A stretch of 64,000 bases of DNA from Fuerstiella sp. (GTDB taxonomy: Bacteria; Planctomycetota; Planctomycetia; Planctomycetales; Planctomycetaceae): positions 1 through 64,000 of the forward strand of contig JAQWOH010000028.1 of the NCBI GenBank assembly GCA_029245955.1, in the 5' to 3' direction. The position numbers and the translations under genes were made by a program. Of this stretch, positions 8,286 to 17,129 are shown one piece after another (position 1 is the stretch's first letter; each line of letters begins with the position of its first letter). The notes under the pieces were generated by a model. It did no database searches, was not told the DNA's origin, and saw nothing but the letters and a program-made list of their open reading frames with translations.

Positions 8286-9576
8286 GTGCGAAACCGTCTG
8301 GTATCGCCGGTGGAGGTTCCGGAACACGAGCCCATACGGGCATGCCATCGGAGATTTCGGCGACGATGTCGCTTCGTCGGGAACGAATAAACTCTCGCAC
8401 CTTTTCGAGTTCCTGGGCGAGGTCCGCCTGGGACGCGGCAAGATACGGCGTGAGCATCGCCTCGATTCGATCCGTCTCCGCCAGCAAAGCTTCTTCGTTC
8501 CAGTGATCTTCCAGGAGACCGCTCAGAGTTTTGGCATAGCGTGCTCGTCCTGATTTAAGCTGGTATAGCTTATGGGCAACAATTCCTTTTGTCTTGACGG
8601 CAATGGGCGCACTCGGTTCGTGGCCGAGTTTGCTGTACTTGTCGAAGACTGCGTCGGCGCCCCACGGCAGAAAGTGAAACTTGTCAGTGTCCGGGTTCAG
8701 GTAGACAAAAAAATTGTTGTTGTTCCCGGAGTATCCATCCCAGAATCCAATCAATCCCTCAACTGCCCAATACGTGTAAAACGAATCCAGATCCACCAGT
8801 TCGCCGATATTGCGTGCAACTCTGCTGCCGTTGGATTGCTCCTGCATCGCCTTTATAAGCTTCTCGATCTGTTTGCGGCCCGTTTTATCCTTCCCGAATT
8901 TTCTTTCAAAACTTCCTGCCCAGCCTTCATGAAAATCAACGACGGTGCCTTCATACAGAACTCCGTTGTCGTTTCCAAATTCTCGTTTGAAAAGTGGCTT
9001 GCGCATCGTCTCCACATGCGTATAGACGCCGAGGTGTTTGCCGTTGACGGTAACACTCGCAAACGCGCTGCGAGGTGCAGGCGAGCCGGCGGCGTTGAAC
9101 AGGGCATACCCCATAAACTGGCTTACCAACGTCGGGTCTTGTTTATTGTTGTTGAACGTTAAGTTCGTCAGGCCGTCGATGCCGCCTTGTTCGTCAATGT
9201 GGTTCAGTTTGATCTTGAGCGACGGACGCGTGGAGCTCTGCGAGCCGATAAAGCCCTTCTTGCGAATTCCAACCCTGGGAAGGACGACCCCGTCGATGGT
9301 TACCCGGGCATCAACGTACGTATAAGGCGACTGAATCGGCTCCAATTTGCGCTTCTCATGAAGGGCCTCAAACAGATTCCGTGACTGACGCCGAATCGTG
9401 TCCCAGTCCTGCTGGTCCAGTGTAATCTGCACGTCCAGCACACGGTCCGCCGGAAAGAGGCCATCCAGTGTCAGACCCTGGGCGCACGCCTGCCAATTGA
9501 GAGTCAGCAGGAACAGAATACCGACCACACATCGCATCAAGAATCCGCTCGGGGTCTGGCAATCGGAACGAATCAT
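7318..9576 (-). CDS. Secreted CotH-kinase-family protein with duplicated ankyrin cassettes
   Basis: 752 residues from ATG 9576, chosen because GAGGAAACC precedes it and a signal peptide follows at once (SGFLMRCVVGILFLLTL...ACAQG). The frame is open to 9648. Residues about 35-410 match the CotH family: LFPADRVLDVQITLDQQDW, GIRKKGFIGS, LKIKLNHID, HLGVYTHVETMRKPLFKREFG, and WGADAVFDKY. CotH proteins are atypical protein kinases of spore coats, and bacterial homologues are secreted. The C-terminal half (about 430-750) holds two ankyrin cassettes in tandem, each ending in FIAT(F/I)L(Q/K)IDVD...KA(G/A)RPK(V/I)A.LL. The gene is convergent with the ankyrin-containing acyltransferase. Its substrate is unknown. 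Confidence 0.9.
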   Translation of the reverse strand: MIRSDCQTPSGFLMRCVVGILFLLTLNWQACAQGLTLDGLFPADRVLDVQITLDQQDWDTIRRQSRNLFEALHEKRKLEPIQSPYTYVDARVTIDGVVLPRVGIRKKGFIGSQSSTRPSLKIKLNHIDEQGGIDGLTNLTFNNNKQDPTLVSQFMGYALFNAAGSPAPRSAFASVTVNGKHLGVYTHVETMRKPLFKREFGNDNGVLYEGTVVDFHEGWAGSFERKFGKDKTGRKQIEKLIKAMQEQSNGSRVARNIGELVDLDSFYTYWAVEGLIGFWDGYSGNNNNFFVYLNPDTDKFHFLPWGADAVFDKYSKLGHEPSAPIAVKTKGIVAHKLYQLKSGRARYAKTLSGLLEDHWNEEALLAETDRIEAMLTPYLAASQADLAQELEKVREFIRSRRSDIVAEISDGMPVWARVPEPPPAIPDGFARGNDADSMWYAARTGNVDGIAEKLEKGTDVNARDRSGATALSLAALAGQSEAVEFLIARGADIDAGNKDGNSALHGAAFLGRLDVVKTFIQNKANVNVRNNRGETPLDSAAAEWSEEIQGFVEFIATFLQIDVDLQVVKAGRPKVATLLREYGAKMGSALSSPTGTNIFEAARRGNTEVLRPYLTKSDGDADAKDNNGITLLCWAALTGQVEAAELLISEGANVNEKNRDGSSALHSAAFLGRVRVVELLIRKNAEINAKNNMGETPLGSVAVEWNDEIEATTRFIATILKIDVDVDEVKAARPKIAELLRKHGGGAGGKPE

Positions 9577-10739
9577 CGGTTTCCTCGTTTCCTTAATTCG
9601 GACTGAAGCGTCACAGGACGAAGCTTTTGGCAATCGGCGACAGTGCACAGTCGCAAGGTGCCGTTGGCCGAGGCTAGTAATGTAACGGCTGCCGCGTTGT
9701 ATTCCACGCAGCTGCCCCTTTTGTCACAGGGGGCGAGACATTTTACCAAAGATCCTGGGCGAACGGTTTCCATTCGTCATATCGGACTCAATTGCTCGCA
9801 GCTATTCGGACAATTGGACAACCGCCGCGATATTTAGATTGCAGAGCCACGGAGGACAATCCTCCCCACCTCAATGAAATAGGCGAAATGCGATACTGTC
9901 AGATGGTCCTCGCGCGTTCAGGGGGGGCAACCCTGCCGGAGTCCGGCACATTTCGCACAGTTCTCCGCAGCGTCAACTGCAGCAGAGGGGCAGTCCCTGC
10001 GACTGATTGTCGTCGGAGTGAGCTTGTCACTGCGACTTGACCAGTCAGTCTGCAGCGCGACCAGCCCCCGTGAGACTGCCCGCAGACTCTCCCATCTTTA
10101 TCCGGGACGCGGGAGGCGTTCTCAGCAGGAAGTGGTGTGCCTTCGGAAACGCCAACATTGATGGGCGTGGTAAACGCGGTGAGTCAATGGCCATGCGACC
10201 TGTCTTTCGACAGCAAGCAACTCCGCTGCAAACCGGGGCGAAATCGTTGAAGCAGAACTGTTCGTCGCCGCCCTGTATCAATCAAACGGCAGCCGGTCGG
10301 CGCGCAATTGCCGGGGATTCATCGCGCCACGCTGCCAGCGAAGCTGTGAAAGCAGTCGGTCACGCAGGCGAACGGCTGACCGCTGCTGAACTGAAAACAT
10401 TTAGCAGGCTGACCAGCGCATTGCGACCACGTCCACCGGTACTGACCCGCCGGATTAATCAACTCGCTGGTGCCGAAACTAGTTTGTGTGCGGTGAGAAA
10501 TACTTCTCGAACACAGCCGTCACCTTTATTACTGACATCGACCGTAAACACTCGGGCCGGAAGGCCGAAGTCACCAACATGCGGTCACTCAAAACTAAGC
10601 CTTAGATTTAAGGAGAAGCGACCTGATTCAGGGTCGCGGTGGCCGACCAGGGGAACGGAAGTGAAGCTCCTCCATTTTGTGGGCGTTGTTTACAGTTGCA
10701 TGAGACACCCATTGCGCCTCGGAATGTTTTCACGCTCCA
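9577..10739. other. Spacer of about 1.2 kb without a recognised gene
   Basis: A 269-codon frame (10037-10846, +) is open but has no recognisable domain, overlaps the decayed transposase, and has a composition unlike the neighbouring genes, so it is not called. A GC-rich hairpin (GCCCC, 11-base loop, GGGGC) is visible at about 9715-9735, upstream of the CotH gene; its role is unknown. The region probably carries the CotH promoter and decayed sequence. Confidence 0.4.
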
Positions 10740-11530
10740 TCCGCGCTGCTCGTACTGCTCACGGCTCAGTCGGTCCAGAGTCGAACACTTCGATATATTC
10801 AAGAATGCTCGCCCAAACGGTATCCGAATCTGCATGCATAGACTGATAAACAGGTTCCTGCATCGGTGTCACAGAGAAGCTCCCAGCGACTTCGGTGTAC
10901 CGGCAAGCTCCTTTGCGGATCATACTGCTGTTAATTCCTTCCCGTCTCAGAACCTTCTGAAATAAAGCACTGTGATACTGACTGCCACGATCCGAAGAGG
11001 CGTTGGTCCCATAGAAACACGTCCGTTGTCATTCCGGTTTCCATTGACCTGCGTCCAACCTTCCGCGAGTACAGATCAATGGTCACCACCAGATACAGCC
11101 AGTCGAATTTCGTGGAAATGCAGGTCCGGGCCGGCACCCACACGTCATTGAAACGGACTTAATCAGATTCTCGGTCTAATGTGTTGTCCGTGACTGAAAG
11201 CGAATGTCCGGAGTCTGTTATGCCTACTCGAAAACCACGGTGAGTCAATGCCTTCTCGACGAACCAATTTCTGTACCGTCACCCGCCAGAGTACGAAGCT
11301 GAGACCTACCTGCCCTTCAGGCATCCGAAGACTCCGCCTCATCTCGCAAACAATACCTCGCGGACGATCAATGCGAACGCTCGGAGGACAATTCTGCGAG
11401 GCTTCGACACTACTCCGACGAACCTGCAACACTGGCCACTGATCGGCCCTCTGAATATGTCACGTTCCATGCGAAGACGCAGGTTCTCCTTCCGCAGACG
11501 ATCCATTTCTTCCTGACCTGATTCGTTCAA
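10740..11530 (-). pseudogene. Decayed IS3-family transposase (orfA end plus orfB)
   Basis: Reading the reverse strand across frames gives an IS3 transposase in order. The orfA end is EEMDRLRKENLRLRMERDI (about 11500-11440). Then comes the orfB catalytic core: SVTDNTLDRESD, stop, VRFNDVWVPARTCISTKFDW, LYLVVTIDLYSRKV (about 11180-11040), SSDRGSQYHSALFQKVL, RREGINSSMIRKG, and the end SILEYIEVFDS, LSREQYEQR (about 10740). At least three frameshifts and one stop interrupt it, so it is not functional. Terminal inverted repeats were not identified. It shows past insertion activity between the CotH gene and the desaturase locus. Confidence 0.85.
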
Positions 11531-11731
11531 GGATTCCTACGAATTCTTACCATATTTCTTTCGCTATATATGCAGTAAATCCCTATGAACACCGAGTCGC
11601 TTGAGCGCCTCCTTTCCGCAGAGAATTCCAGTCAAACGACTTAAAGAAGGATTGACAGATTTGTAACATACCGAAGTCCGACTTGACGTCGCATCCAGGC
11701 AAAGCAGTGACATCGAGAATCGAAACCTCTG

Positions 11732-12703
11732 ATGACCAGACAGCCTGTGCATCCAGTTCTGACACATGACGAATATCGTGCGATGCTTCATGAGGCAGAA
11801 CTCGCCGGACCGGTCAGAGGCTTCGGGGGCTGGATCGCCGGACTGCTGGCAGTCAGCTTCGCCTCAGGCGGCTACGTATTGCTGACCGTAAACTCTGGCA
11901 TAACTCTCGTTCTGAGTGCATGTTTGCTCGCAAGTGCTATGTTACTTTTTCAAATCGTGCTGCATGAGTGCGCTCACGGTGTGATGTTTCGACAAGCGCC
12001 ATTCAATACGATTTTCGGTTGGTTGATTGGTCTGGTTGTACTGACGCCCTTCTTCAGCTACCGCCGAGGACACACCGCGCACCACCACTACGCGGGAACA
12101 GATCAGGACCCCACAGCCGCCCCCTGCGAACCCAGCCGACACCGTCGGTTCATCGAGTTAATTGTGAAACTCCGCCTGATTCCCGTGCTTTTTCTGTTTG
12201 GCGTCTATTTTCCGTACCTGCTTTATGACCTCGTTCCAAAATCGGTGCAGTCGAAACGACGTCTGTTGCAGTACGGCAGCAACCTGCTGGCGATCGTATT
12301 CCTGCATGGCAGTCTGGCAAAAGTTTTCGGTCCCGCGCTTTACCTTGGCGTTCTGGCGTTGGCCTTCTGGTTGTCGGCGCTTTTCTATGAATATTTATTT
12401 ACGCAACACCAGCACGTGGGCCTTATCCCCGTTCCCCGGAACAGCAAACGCTACCGGCCTCGTGAACAGCAGATTTTCTCTCGGTCAATTCAGATCCCCT
12501 TTGACAGTCTGCTGATGTTTTTCAACTTACATAAGGAACACCACCTCTTTCCTCATCTGCCCTGCGGTTACCTGCCTCGCCTCCATCATTGGCTGCAGAA
12601 AAATCGGCCTGATGTTCTTCAATTCACTTCAGATCATCTCGGCATCATGAAACGCAGACGCGATTTAAAGCTCTATTCGCCGACGGTTGGCGATCATGAC
12701 TGA
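11732..12703 (+). CDS. Fatty acid desaturase (membrane di-iron)
   Basis: 323 residues. The histidine boxes of the membrane fatty acid desaturase superfamily are all present: HECAH (about residue 78), HTAHHH (about 114), QHQH (about 224), and HKEHHLFPH (about 267). They lie between hydrophobic segments, so this is an integral membrane di-iron enzyme that introduces a double bond (or hydroxyl) into an acyl chain using oxygen. Its stop lies 17 bases inside the next gene, so the two are translationally coupled. This makes it likely that the desaturase acts on the substrate or product of the ligase-aminotransferase-reductase protein. Position and chain-length specificity cannot be read from the sequence. 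Confidence 0.92.
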   Translation: MTRQPVHPVLTHDEYRAMLHEAELAGPVRGFGGWIAGLLAVSFASGGYVLLTVNSGITLVLSACLLASAMLLFQIVLHECAHGVMFRQAPFNTIFGWLIGLVVLTPFFSYRRGHTAHHHYAGTDQDPTAAPCEPSRHRRFIELIVKLRLIPVLFLFGVYFPYLLYDLVPKSVQSKRRLLQYGSNLLAIVFLHGSLAKVFGPALYLGVLALAFWLSALFYEYLFTQHQHVGLIPVPRNSKRYRPREQQIFSRSIQIPFDSLLMFFNLHKEHHLFPHLPCGYLPRLHHWLQKNRPDVLQFTSDHLGIMKRRRDLKLYSPTVGDHD

Positions 12704-15700
12704 TTTTGACTGGGTACAGCATTCCCTTTTTCCTGATCCGCAATGGGCCGACTTTCGCTTTCAGTCGTTGCGGGCTATGTTCGTCACGTCGGAGGACGAT
12801 CCGGTCGCGACCAGCCCGGTGCTGATAGGTATTGTCGATGGTCAAGAAACAGTTGTCAACATCGCAGATTTTCAGGCGGCGATTGAGGCTGCCGATCGTT
12901 GGCGCGTGGAACAGCAACTTGCGGAATCTTCGCGGGTAGTGATCGTCCGACTTCCTTATGCATCCGAACTGGTGGTTGCGGTCAACGCATTGGCATTGAT
13001 GGCTGCCGGAATCAGTGTCGTACTGCCGATGGAGGGCGCCACCGGGGCTATGGAAGATCTGATTGAGCGAACCGAGTCACGTTGCCTGCTGGCGCCGGTT
13101 GAAAAACTCATCTTGCAAAAACACCCTCCTGCGGCGGCTGCGGCGAAAGCAATCGAAACGCTGCGTTGCCGACTGCATGTGACCGATTGCAGTCTTCCTG
13201 TTGCGTTCCCACTGGATAGCGATCCCGCAGTTGGCAGGTTATCCAAGGAAGGGCCTCAAGGCAGATCCGTTGACCCTGACGTCCGTGAGGCGCTGGTCCT
13301 GACAACATCCGCCACAAGCGGACCGGCGAAACTCGTGCGATACAGCGAACGCGCTTTACTGACCGTAGCAGAGTCATGGCGAAGATCCGGCCTTCTGCAA
13401 GATGAAACCACCGGTGGACCTTCATTATGTCCTTTGCTGTCGCACTCAATGGGTATGCGAAATGTTCTGCATGCAATCTGGACCCGACAACCGACCGTTC
13501 TAATTCCACCGGAGTGGATGAGTGAAACACCGCACCAGGTGCTGCGTCTGCTGCAATCCTGGCCCCCCCGCCACCTCACAGCCGGTCCGGCGTTGATCAA
13601 CTCGCTGGCACAGTTGACACGCATGGTCCCTGAGGCTCGCAAAGCGTTGCGGTCACTGGAAGTTGTGGTTTCCTCGGGCTCAAAGTGGAATCCCGGAACA
13701 ACCACGGCGTTCCCCAGTGCTCACGCTGCCAATGCTTTTGGTATGACCGAAACTCAGCAGGTTCTCTCGACGTTGCTTCCCGACATCGGACGACAGCCTC
13801 ACCAGCGCGATGCCGAAGGTAACGTCAAGAAGCTGGAGAAGAACTCGACAAACTCGCTTGGGGCTGCGTTGCCGGGCGTTTCAGCCGCTGTCCGATTCAC
13901 CGAAAAGAAATCGCCCATCGGCCGTCTGTTCATTCGGTCTACGTTCAAAGCGAGCGGCTATGTGGGACAAGCTGATTTTCCGGAGTGGTTCGACACTGGT
14001 GACACGGTTCGCGTCGTCGGCGGAAAGCTTGAGTACATCGGTCGCAGCGAGTCGGACTTCATCAACCTCGGCAGTGGCCTGAAAGTAGCAATCTCCGATT
14101 TGCATCTTCGTTATCAAGCGCTCTACGAGCATATTGAAGATATCATCTACAGGCAGAGTGTCAGGCGTGCGGGAGTGGTCGCATTGGCATATTGTGGCAC
14201 GCAGGACCCCACCTCCTCCGAATTGCACAATCGGGTCTGCGAGCATGTCAGTTCACTACACGAACGTCTGGCACTGGAAACGGCTGATTTTGAATCGCGA
14301 CATGCTTCGTTAGTCGCAATCGGATTCGTATCGGGTGTACCGCCCAGTTCGGGTCATGGAAAACTCAATCACCGGATGGTTGCAGATCAGAACCGAGCGT
14401 TGATAGAAGCGTTGGATGACCTCGACGGTCACCACCCCCAGCTGATAGAAATCGTACCACGTGTACTCAGTGACGAAGCTTGGTATCAGCACGTCGCGCC
14501 AAACGTGGGTCAGTTGATGCACGCCCTGAAACTGGATGTCGAATATACGGGAGGTTCTGGTGATCGCCTGTTCCTGGATGTTGGAGGTGAACAAAAGCAG
14601 ATACTCGACTTTGTGGGCGGCTTTGGGTCGAACCTGCTCGGACACGGCAGGTCAGACCTTGAAAATGTTGCAATCAAGGCTCTCAGAGAGGTGCCGATGC
14701 TGGACCAGGGAAGTCGCCGGTCGGCAGCCTCGTGTCTGGCTGATGCGTTGTCGAATCGATTCGGGCAAGAAACCGGACGCCGCTATATCTGCCTGCTCAG
14801 TTCAACGGGAGCAGAAGCGGTGGAAACTGCGCTCAAGCATGCACTGTTCAAGTGGCAAGCTTCGTGCGAAAACTTCAACGCTGAAATCAGAGCTGAATTT
14901 GGTGCGGAGTTCCCGGCAGCTGTCCGCAAATCCTGTCATTACAATCAGTCTCAATACGCTTCATACCGGCCGCTGCTGATCGCACTGCAGGGTGGATACC
15001 ACGGCAAAACCACCGGGGCCCTGAACGCCATGGCAGATGACTCGCAACGAAACCCGTTTGCCGGTCTGTTGGGCGCCCGTGTGCGGTTCGTGCAACGCGC
15101 GCAACTTGCCGATCCACAACCAGTCCTTGAGTCTCTTTGCTCACACGAAGTTCTTTGGTTGCGGCGGCCCGATCGCAGCAATCCCGCGCAACAGATGAGT
15201 GCCCTGTCGATCTCCGGGATCATGGCAGTCATCGCCGAGCCGATTCAGGGTGAGGGAGGGATCTTTGAAGTCCCCAATGAGTTCTTCACTGCAGTTCGAG
15301 CCCGCAGGATTCCGCTGATAGCCGACGAAATTCAATGCGGGCTGGGAAGGAGTGGACAATTCCTGGCATCAGCCGAGGCAACACCGGACTACTGCCTTGT
15401 CGGAAAATCACTCGGTGGTGGAATCACCAAGATTTCGGCAACTCTTATCGACCGAACGATCTACTGTGACCAGTTTGATTTGCAGACCGGCGCTACATTC
15501 TCATCCGACAGACTTTCCAGCAGTGTAGCCTCGAGGGTATTGAAACTCATCGACAGCGACGACATTACGGGACGCGCAGTTCGACTCGGAGAACTTTTGA
15601 AACAGAAGCTTGAGTTACTCCGGCGACAGTTTCCGACAGTGTTGGGAAGTATTACCGGCCGTGGTGTAATGCTCGGAATTGAGTTGGTTCTGCCTGAGCA

Positions 15701-16811
15701 ATCGAACCAATTCCTGAAGGCAGCTGCGGGGAAGCGACTCGGCTACCTTGCCGCATCATTTCTCTTGAATTGCCATGGAATACGTGTCTTGCCAACGCTT
15801 TCCGCTCCGTGCGTACTGCGGCTCGAACCTTCTGTCTACCTCAAAACCGCCGACGTGGAATGCCTGACTCATGCGTTGCATGATTTTTGTCAGCGGCTGG
15901 CCGGCAACGATGTTGCCGGCTTGTTGCGACACCTAAGTCAGGACACTCAGTATACGTCAGCGAAGACAACTCTGGCCGCGCTCGAGTCTCAGCGTGCCAC
16001 TGCTTCAACGAATAAGTCGAAGCGGCAAGTCAGGCGGAAAGCCCGGCGGTTCACCTTTCAGCATGAGCAGCCTGCTGAACAAGCAAACCGGGTTGGATTC
16101 ATTTTCAACCCAATTTACCCCGCTGTGGAATTGCTGGCGGAAATTCCGGAGTTGCTGCAGCTGTCGATGGACCAGCGTCTGGATCTGGTATGGCGGATGC
16201 AGACATTAATGGAATTTAGCCCCATAGAACTGTTCTCCCGAAATCTGTTTGACGGGCAAGTCTGGATGTGTGGCATCTTGCTGCCCGTGTCCCCGCAGGC
16301 ACTCACTCATTTGCATCGCACCGGCAATCTGGACGTCGTCCGACAAAGACTCGACGACGCATTGACCATGGCGACGGAACGGGGGTGTCAGACTGTCGTA
16401 TTTGGAGCCCAGACCAGCATTGTGACTCAAAATGCAACTACCCTTGTGCCTCCGCCAGGAGTGCAGGTCTCGTCAGGAAATTCCTTCACGGTTGCGACCG
16501 TGCTGGCGGCAATTGAACGCGAACGGTGTGCCTACGGGATCTCCAACCACGCACGCATGGGGATCGTGGGGGCGGCAGGCAACATCGGCTCCGCGATACT
16601 GCGTTGGTATGCCCACCGGTATCGATGGTCAGGACCGATTACCCTTCTGGGGCGTCCAGGCTCCGAACAGAGGCTGAAGTCTTTAACGAACAGTGTTGCG
16701 AACACGACAACCGCCCAGAGTCTCAGCGTGTCGAGTGAACGAACCGATCTGCGATACTGCGATGTCATTATCGTAGCGGTCGGTGGCGACGAAATCATCG
16801 TCGAAGCCTAA
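12687..16811 (+). CDS. Trifunctional protein: AMP-forming acyl ligase, class III aminotransferase, acyl-ACP reductase-like domain
   Basis: 1374 residues to an in-frame TAA. Domain 1 (about 1-580) is an AMP-forming ligase: TTSATSGPAKLVRYS phosphate loop (about 205), NAFGMTE, WFDTGD, GRSESDFINLGSG and the C-terminal lysine motif GHGKLNHR. Domain 2 (about 610-1080) is a PLP class III aminotransferase: GAEAVETALKHA, GGYHGKTTGA, AEPIQGEGG, ADEIQCGLGRSG (about 877) and the PLP lysine in VGKSLGGG (about 905). Domain 3 (from about 1135) resembles cyanobacterial long-chain acyl-ACP reductase: VVFGAQTSIVTQNATTL, SGNSFTVA, and the nucleotide-binding GIVGAAGNIGSAILRW (about 1291). No carrier-protein domain with a DSL-type motif is seen. 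Predicted chemistry (inference) is acid activation, reduction to aldehyde, then transamination to a fatty amine. The gene overlaps the upstream desaturase by 17 bases. Confidence 0.9.
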   Translation: MAIMTDFDWVQHSLFPDPQWADFRFQSLRAMFVTSEDDPVATSPVLIGIVDGQETVVNIADFQAAIEAADRWRVEQQLAESSRVVIVRLPYASELVVAVNALALMAAGISVVLPMEGATGAMEDLIERTESRCLLAPVEKLILQKHPPAAAAAKAIETLRCRLHVTDCSLPVAFPLDSDPAVGRLSKEGPQGRSVDPDVREALVLTTSATSGPAKLVRYSERALLTVAESWRRSGLLQDETTGGPSLCPLLSHSMGMRNVLHAIWTRQPTVLIPPEWMSETPHQVLRLLQSWPPRHLTAGPALINSLAQLTRMVPEARKALRSLEVVVSSGSKWNPGTTTAFPSAHAANAFGMTETQQVLSTLLPDIGRQPHQRDAEGNVKKLEKNSTNSLGAALPGVSAAVRFTEKKSPIGRLFIRSTFKASGYVGQADFPEWFDTGDTVRVVGGKLEYIGRSESDFINLGSGLKVAISDLHLRYQALYEHIEDIIYRQSVRRAGVVALAYCGTQDPTSSELHNRVCEHVSSLHERLALETADFESRHASLVAIGFVSGVPPSSGHGKLNHRMVADQNRALIEALDDLDGHHPQLIEIVPRVLSDEAWYQHVAPNVGQLMHALKLDVEYTGGSGDRLFLDVGGEQKQILDFVGGFGSNLLGHGRSDLENVAIKALREVPMLDQGSRRSAASCLADALSNRFGQETGRRYICLLSSTGAEAVETALKHALFKWQASCENFNAEIRAEFGAEFPAAVRKSCHYNQSQYASYRPLLIALQGGYHGKTTGALNAMADDSQRNPFAGLLGARVRFVQRAQLADPQPVLESLCSHEVLWLRRPDRSNPAQQMSALSISGIMAVIAEPIQGEGGIFEVPNEFFTAVRARRIPLIADEIQCGLGRSGQFLASAEATPDYCLVGKSLGGGITKISATLIDRTIYCDQFDLQTGATFSSDRLSSSVASRVLKLIDSDDITGRAVRLGELLKQKLELLRRQFPTVLGSITGRGVMLGIELVLPEQSNQFLKAAAGKRLGYLAASFLLNCHGIRVLPTLSAPCVLRLEPSVYLKTADVECLTHALHDFCQRLAGNDVAGLLRHLSQDTQYTSAKTTLAALESQRATASTNKSKRQVRRKARRFTFQHEQPAEQANRVGFIFNPIYPAVELLAEIPELLQLSMDQRLDLVWRMQTLMEFSPIELFSRNLFDGQVWMCGILLPVSPQALTHLHRTGNLDVVRQRLDDALTMATERGCQTVVFGAQTSIVTQNATTLVPPPGVQVSSGNSFTVATVLAAIERERCAYGISNHARMGIVGAAGNIGSAILRWYAHRYRWSGPITLLGRPGSEQRLKSLTNSVANTTTAQSLSVSSERTDLRYCDVIIVAVGGDEIIVEA

Positions 16812-17129
16812 CATCTGCGAAACGACGTGAATGTACTCGTCGCCGACGTTTCCCAGCCACGTGGCACTTCTCCCACGCTGGAACGCGAACGCCCGAACGC
16901 GAAAGTTATCCAGGCAGGTTTGGCACGCCTGCCCCAGGATCCGTCGTTTCGACTGACTCCCCACTCCCCGGCGGGCACCTGTTTCGCCTGCGCTGCGGAA
17001 GCGATCCTGATGGGGCTCGAGCCGCAAGCGTTGAAACTTTGTGGTTCGATCGATCCCATGGCCATTGAAATCCTGCAGGCACTTGGTGAAAAACACGGGA
17101 TGATCACTTCACCGCCGTCGCGCAACTGA
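16812..17129 (+). pseudogene. In-frame continuation of the reductase domain beyond a TAA stop
   Basis: Directly after the TAA at 16809-16811, and in the same frame, 105 codons stay open and still look like acyl-ACP reductase: VNVLVADVSQPRG, VIQAGLARLP, and PAGTCFACAAEAILMGLE, to a TGA at 17127-17129. The FAC cysteine (codon 16989-16991) aligns with the catalytic cysteine near the C-terminus of cyanobacterial acyl-ACP reductase. The stop could be a recent nonsense mutation (one base from CAA or GAA), a sequencing error, or readthrough. An internal GTG at 16827 could start a separate short product, but that would lack the cofactor fold. Confidence 0.75.

Noticed and set aside
8572..9162. 196-codon plus-strand frame
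   Set aside because: Lies wholly antisense inside the CotH-like gene, which has clear family motifs.
10037..10846. 269-codon plus-strand frame
   Set aside because: No recognisable domain, composition unlike neighbours, and it runs antisense into the decayed IS3 transposase.
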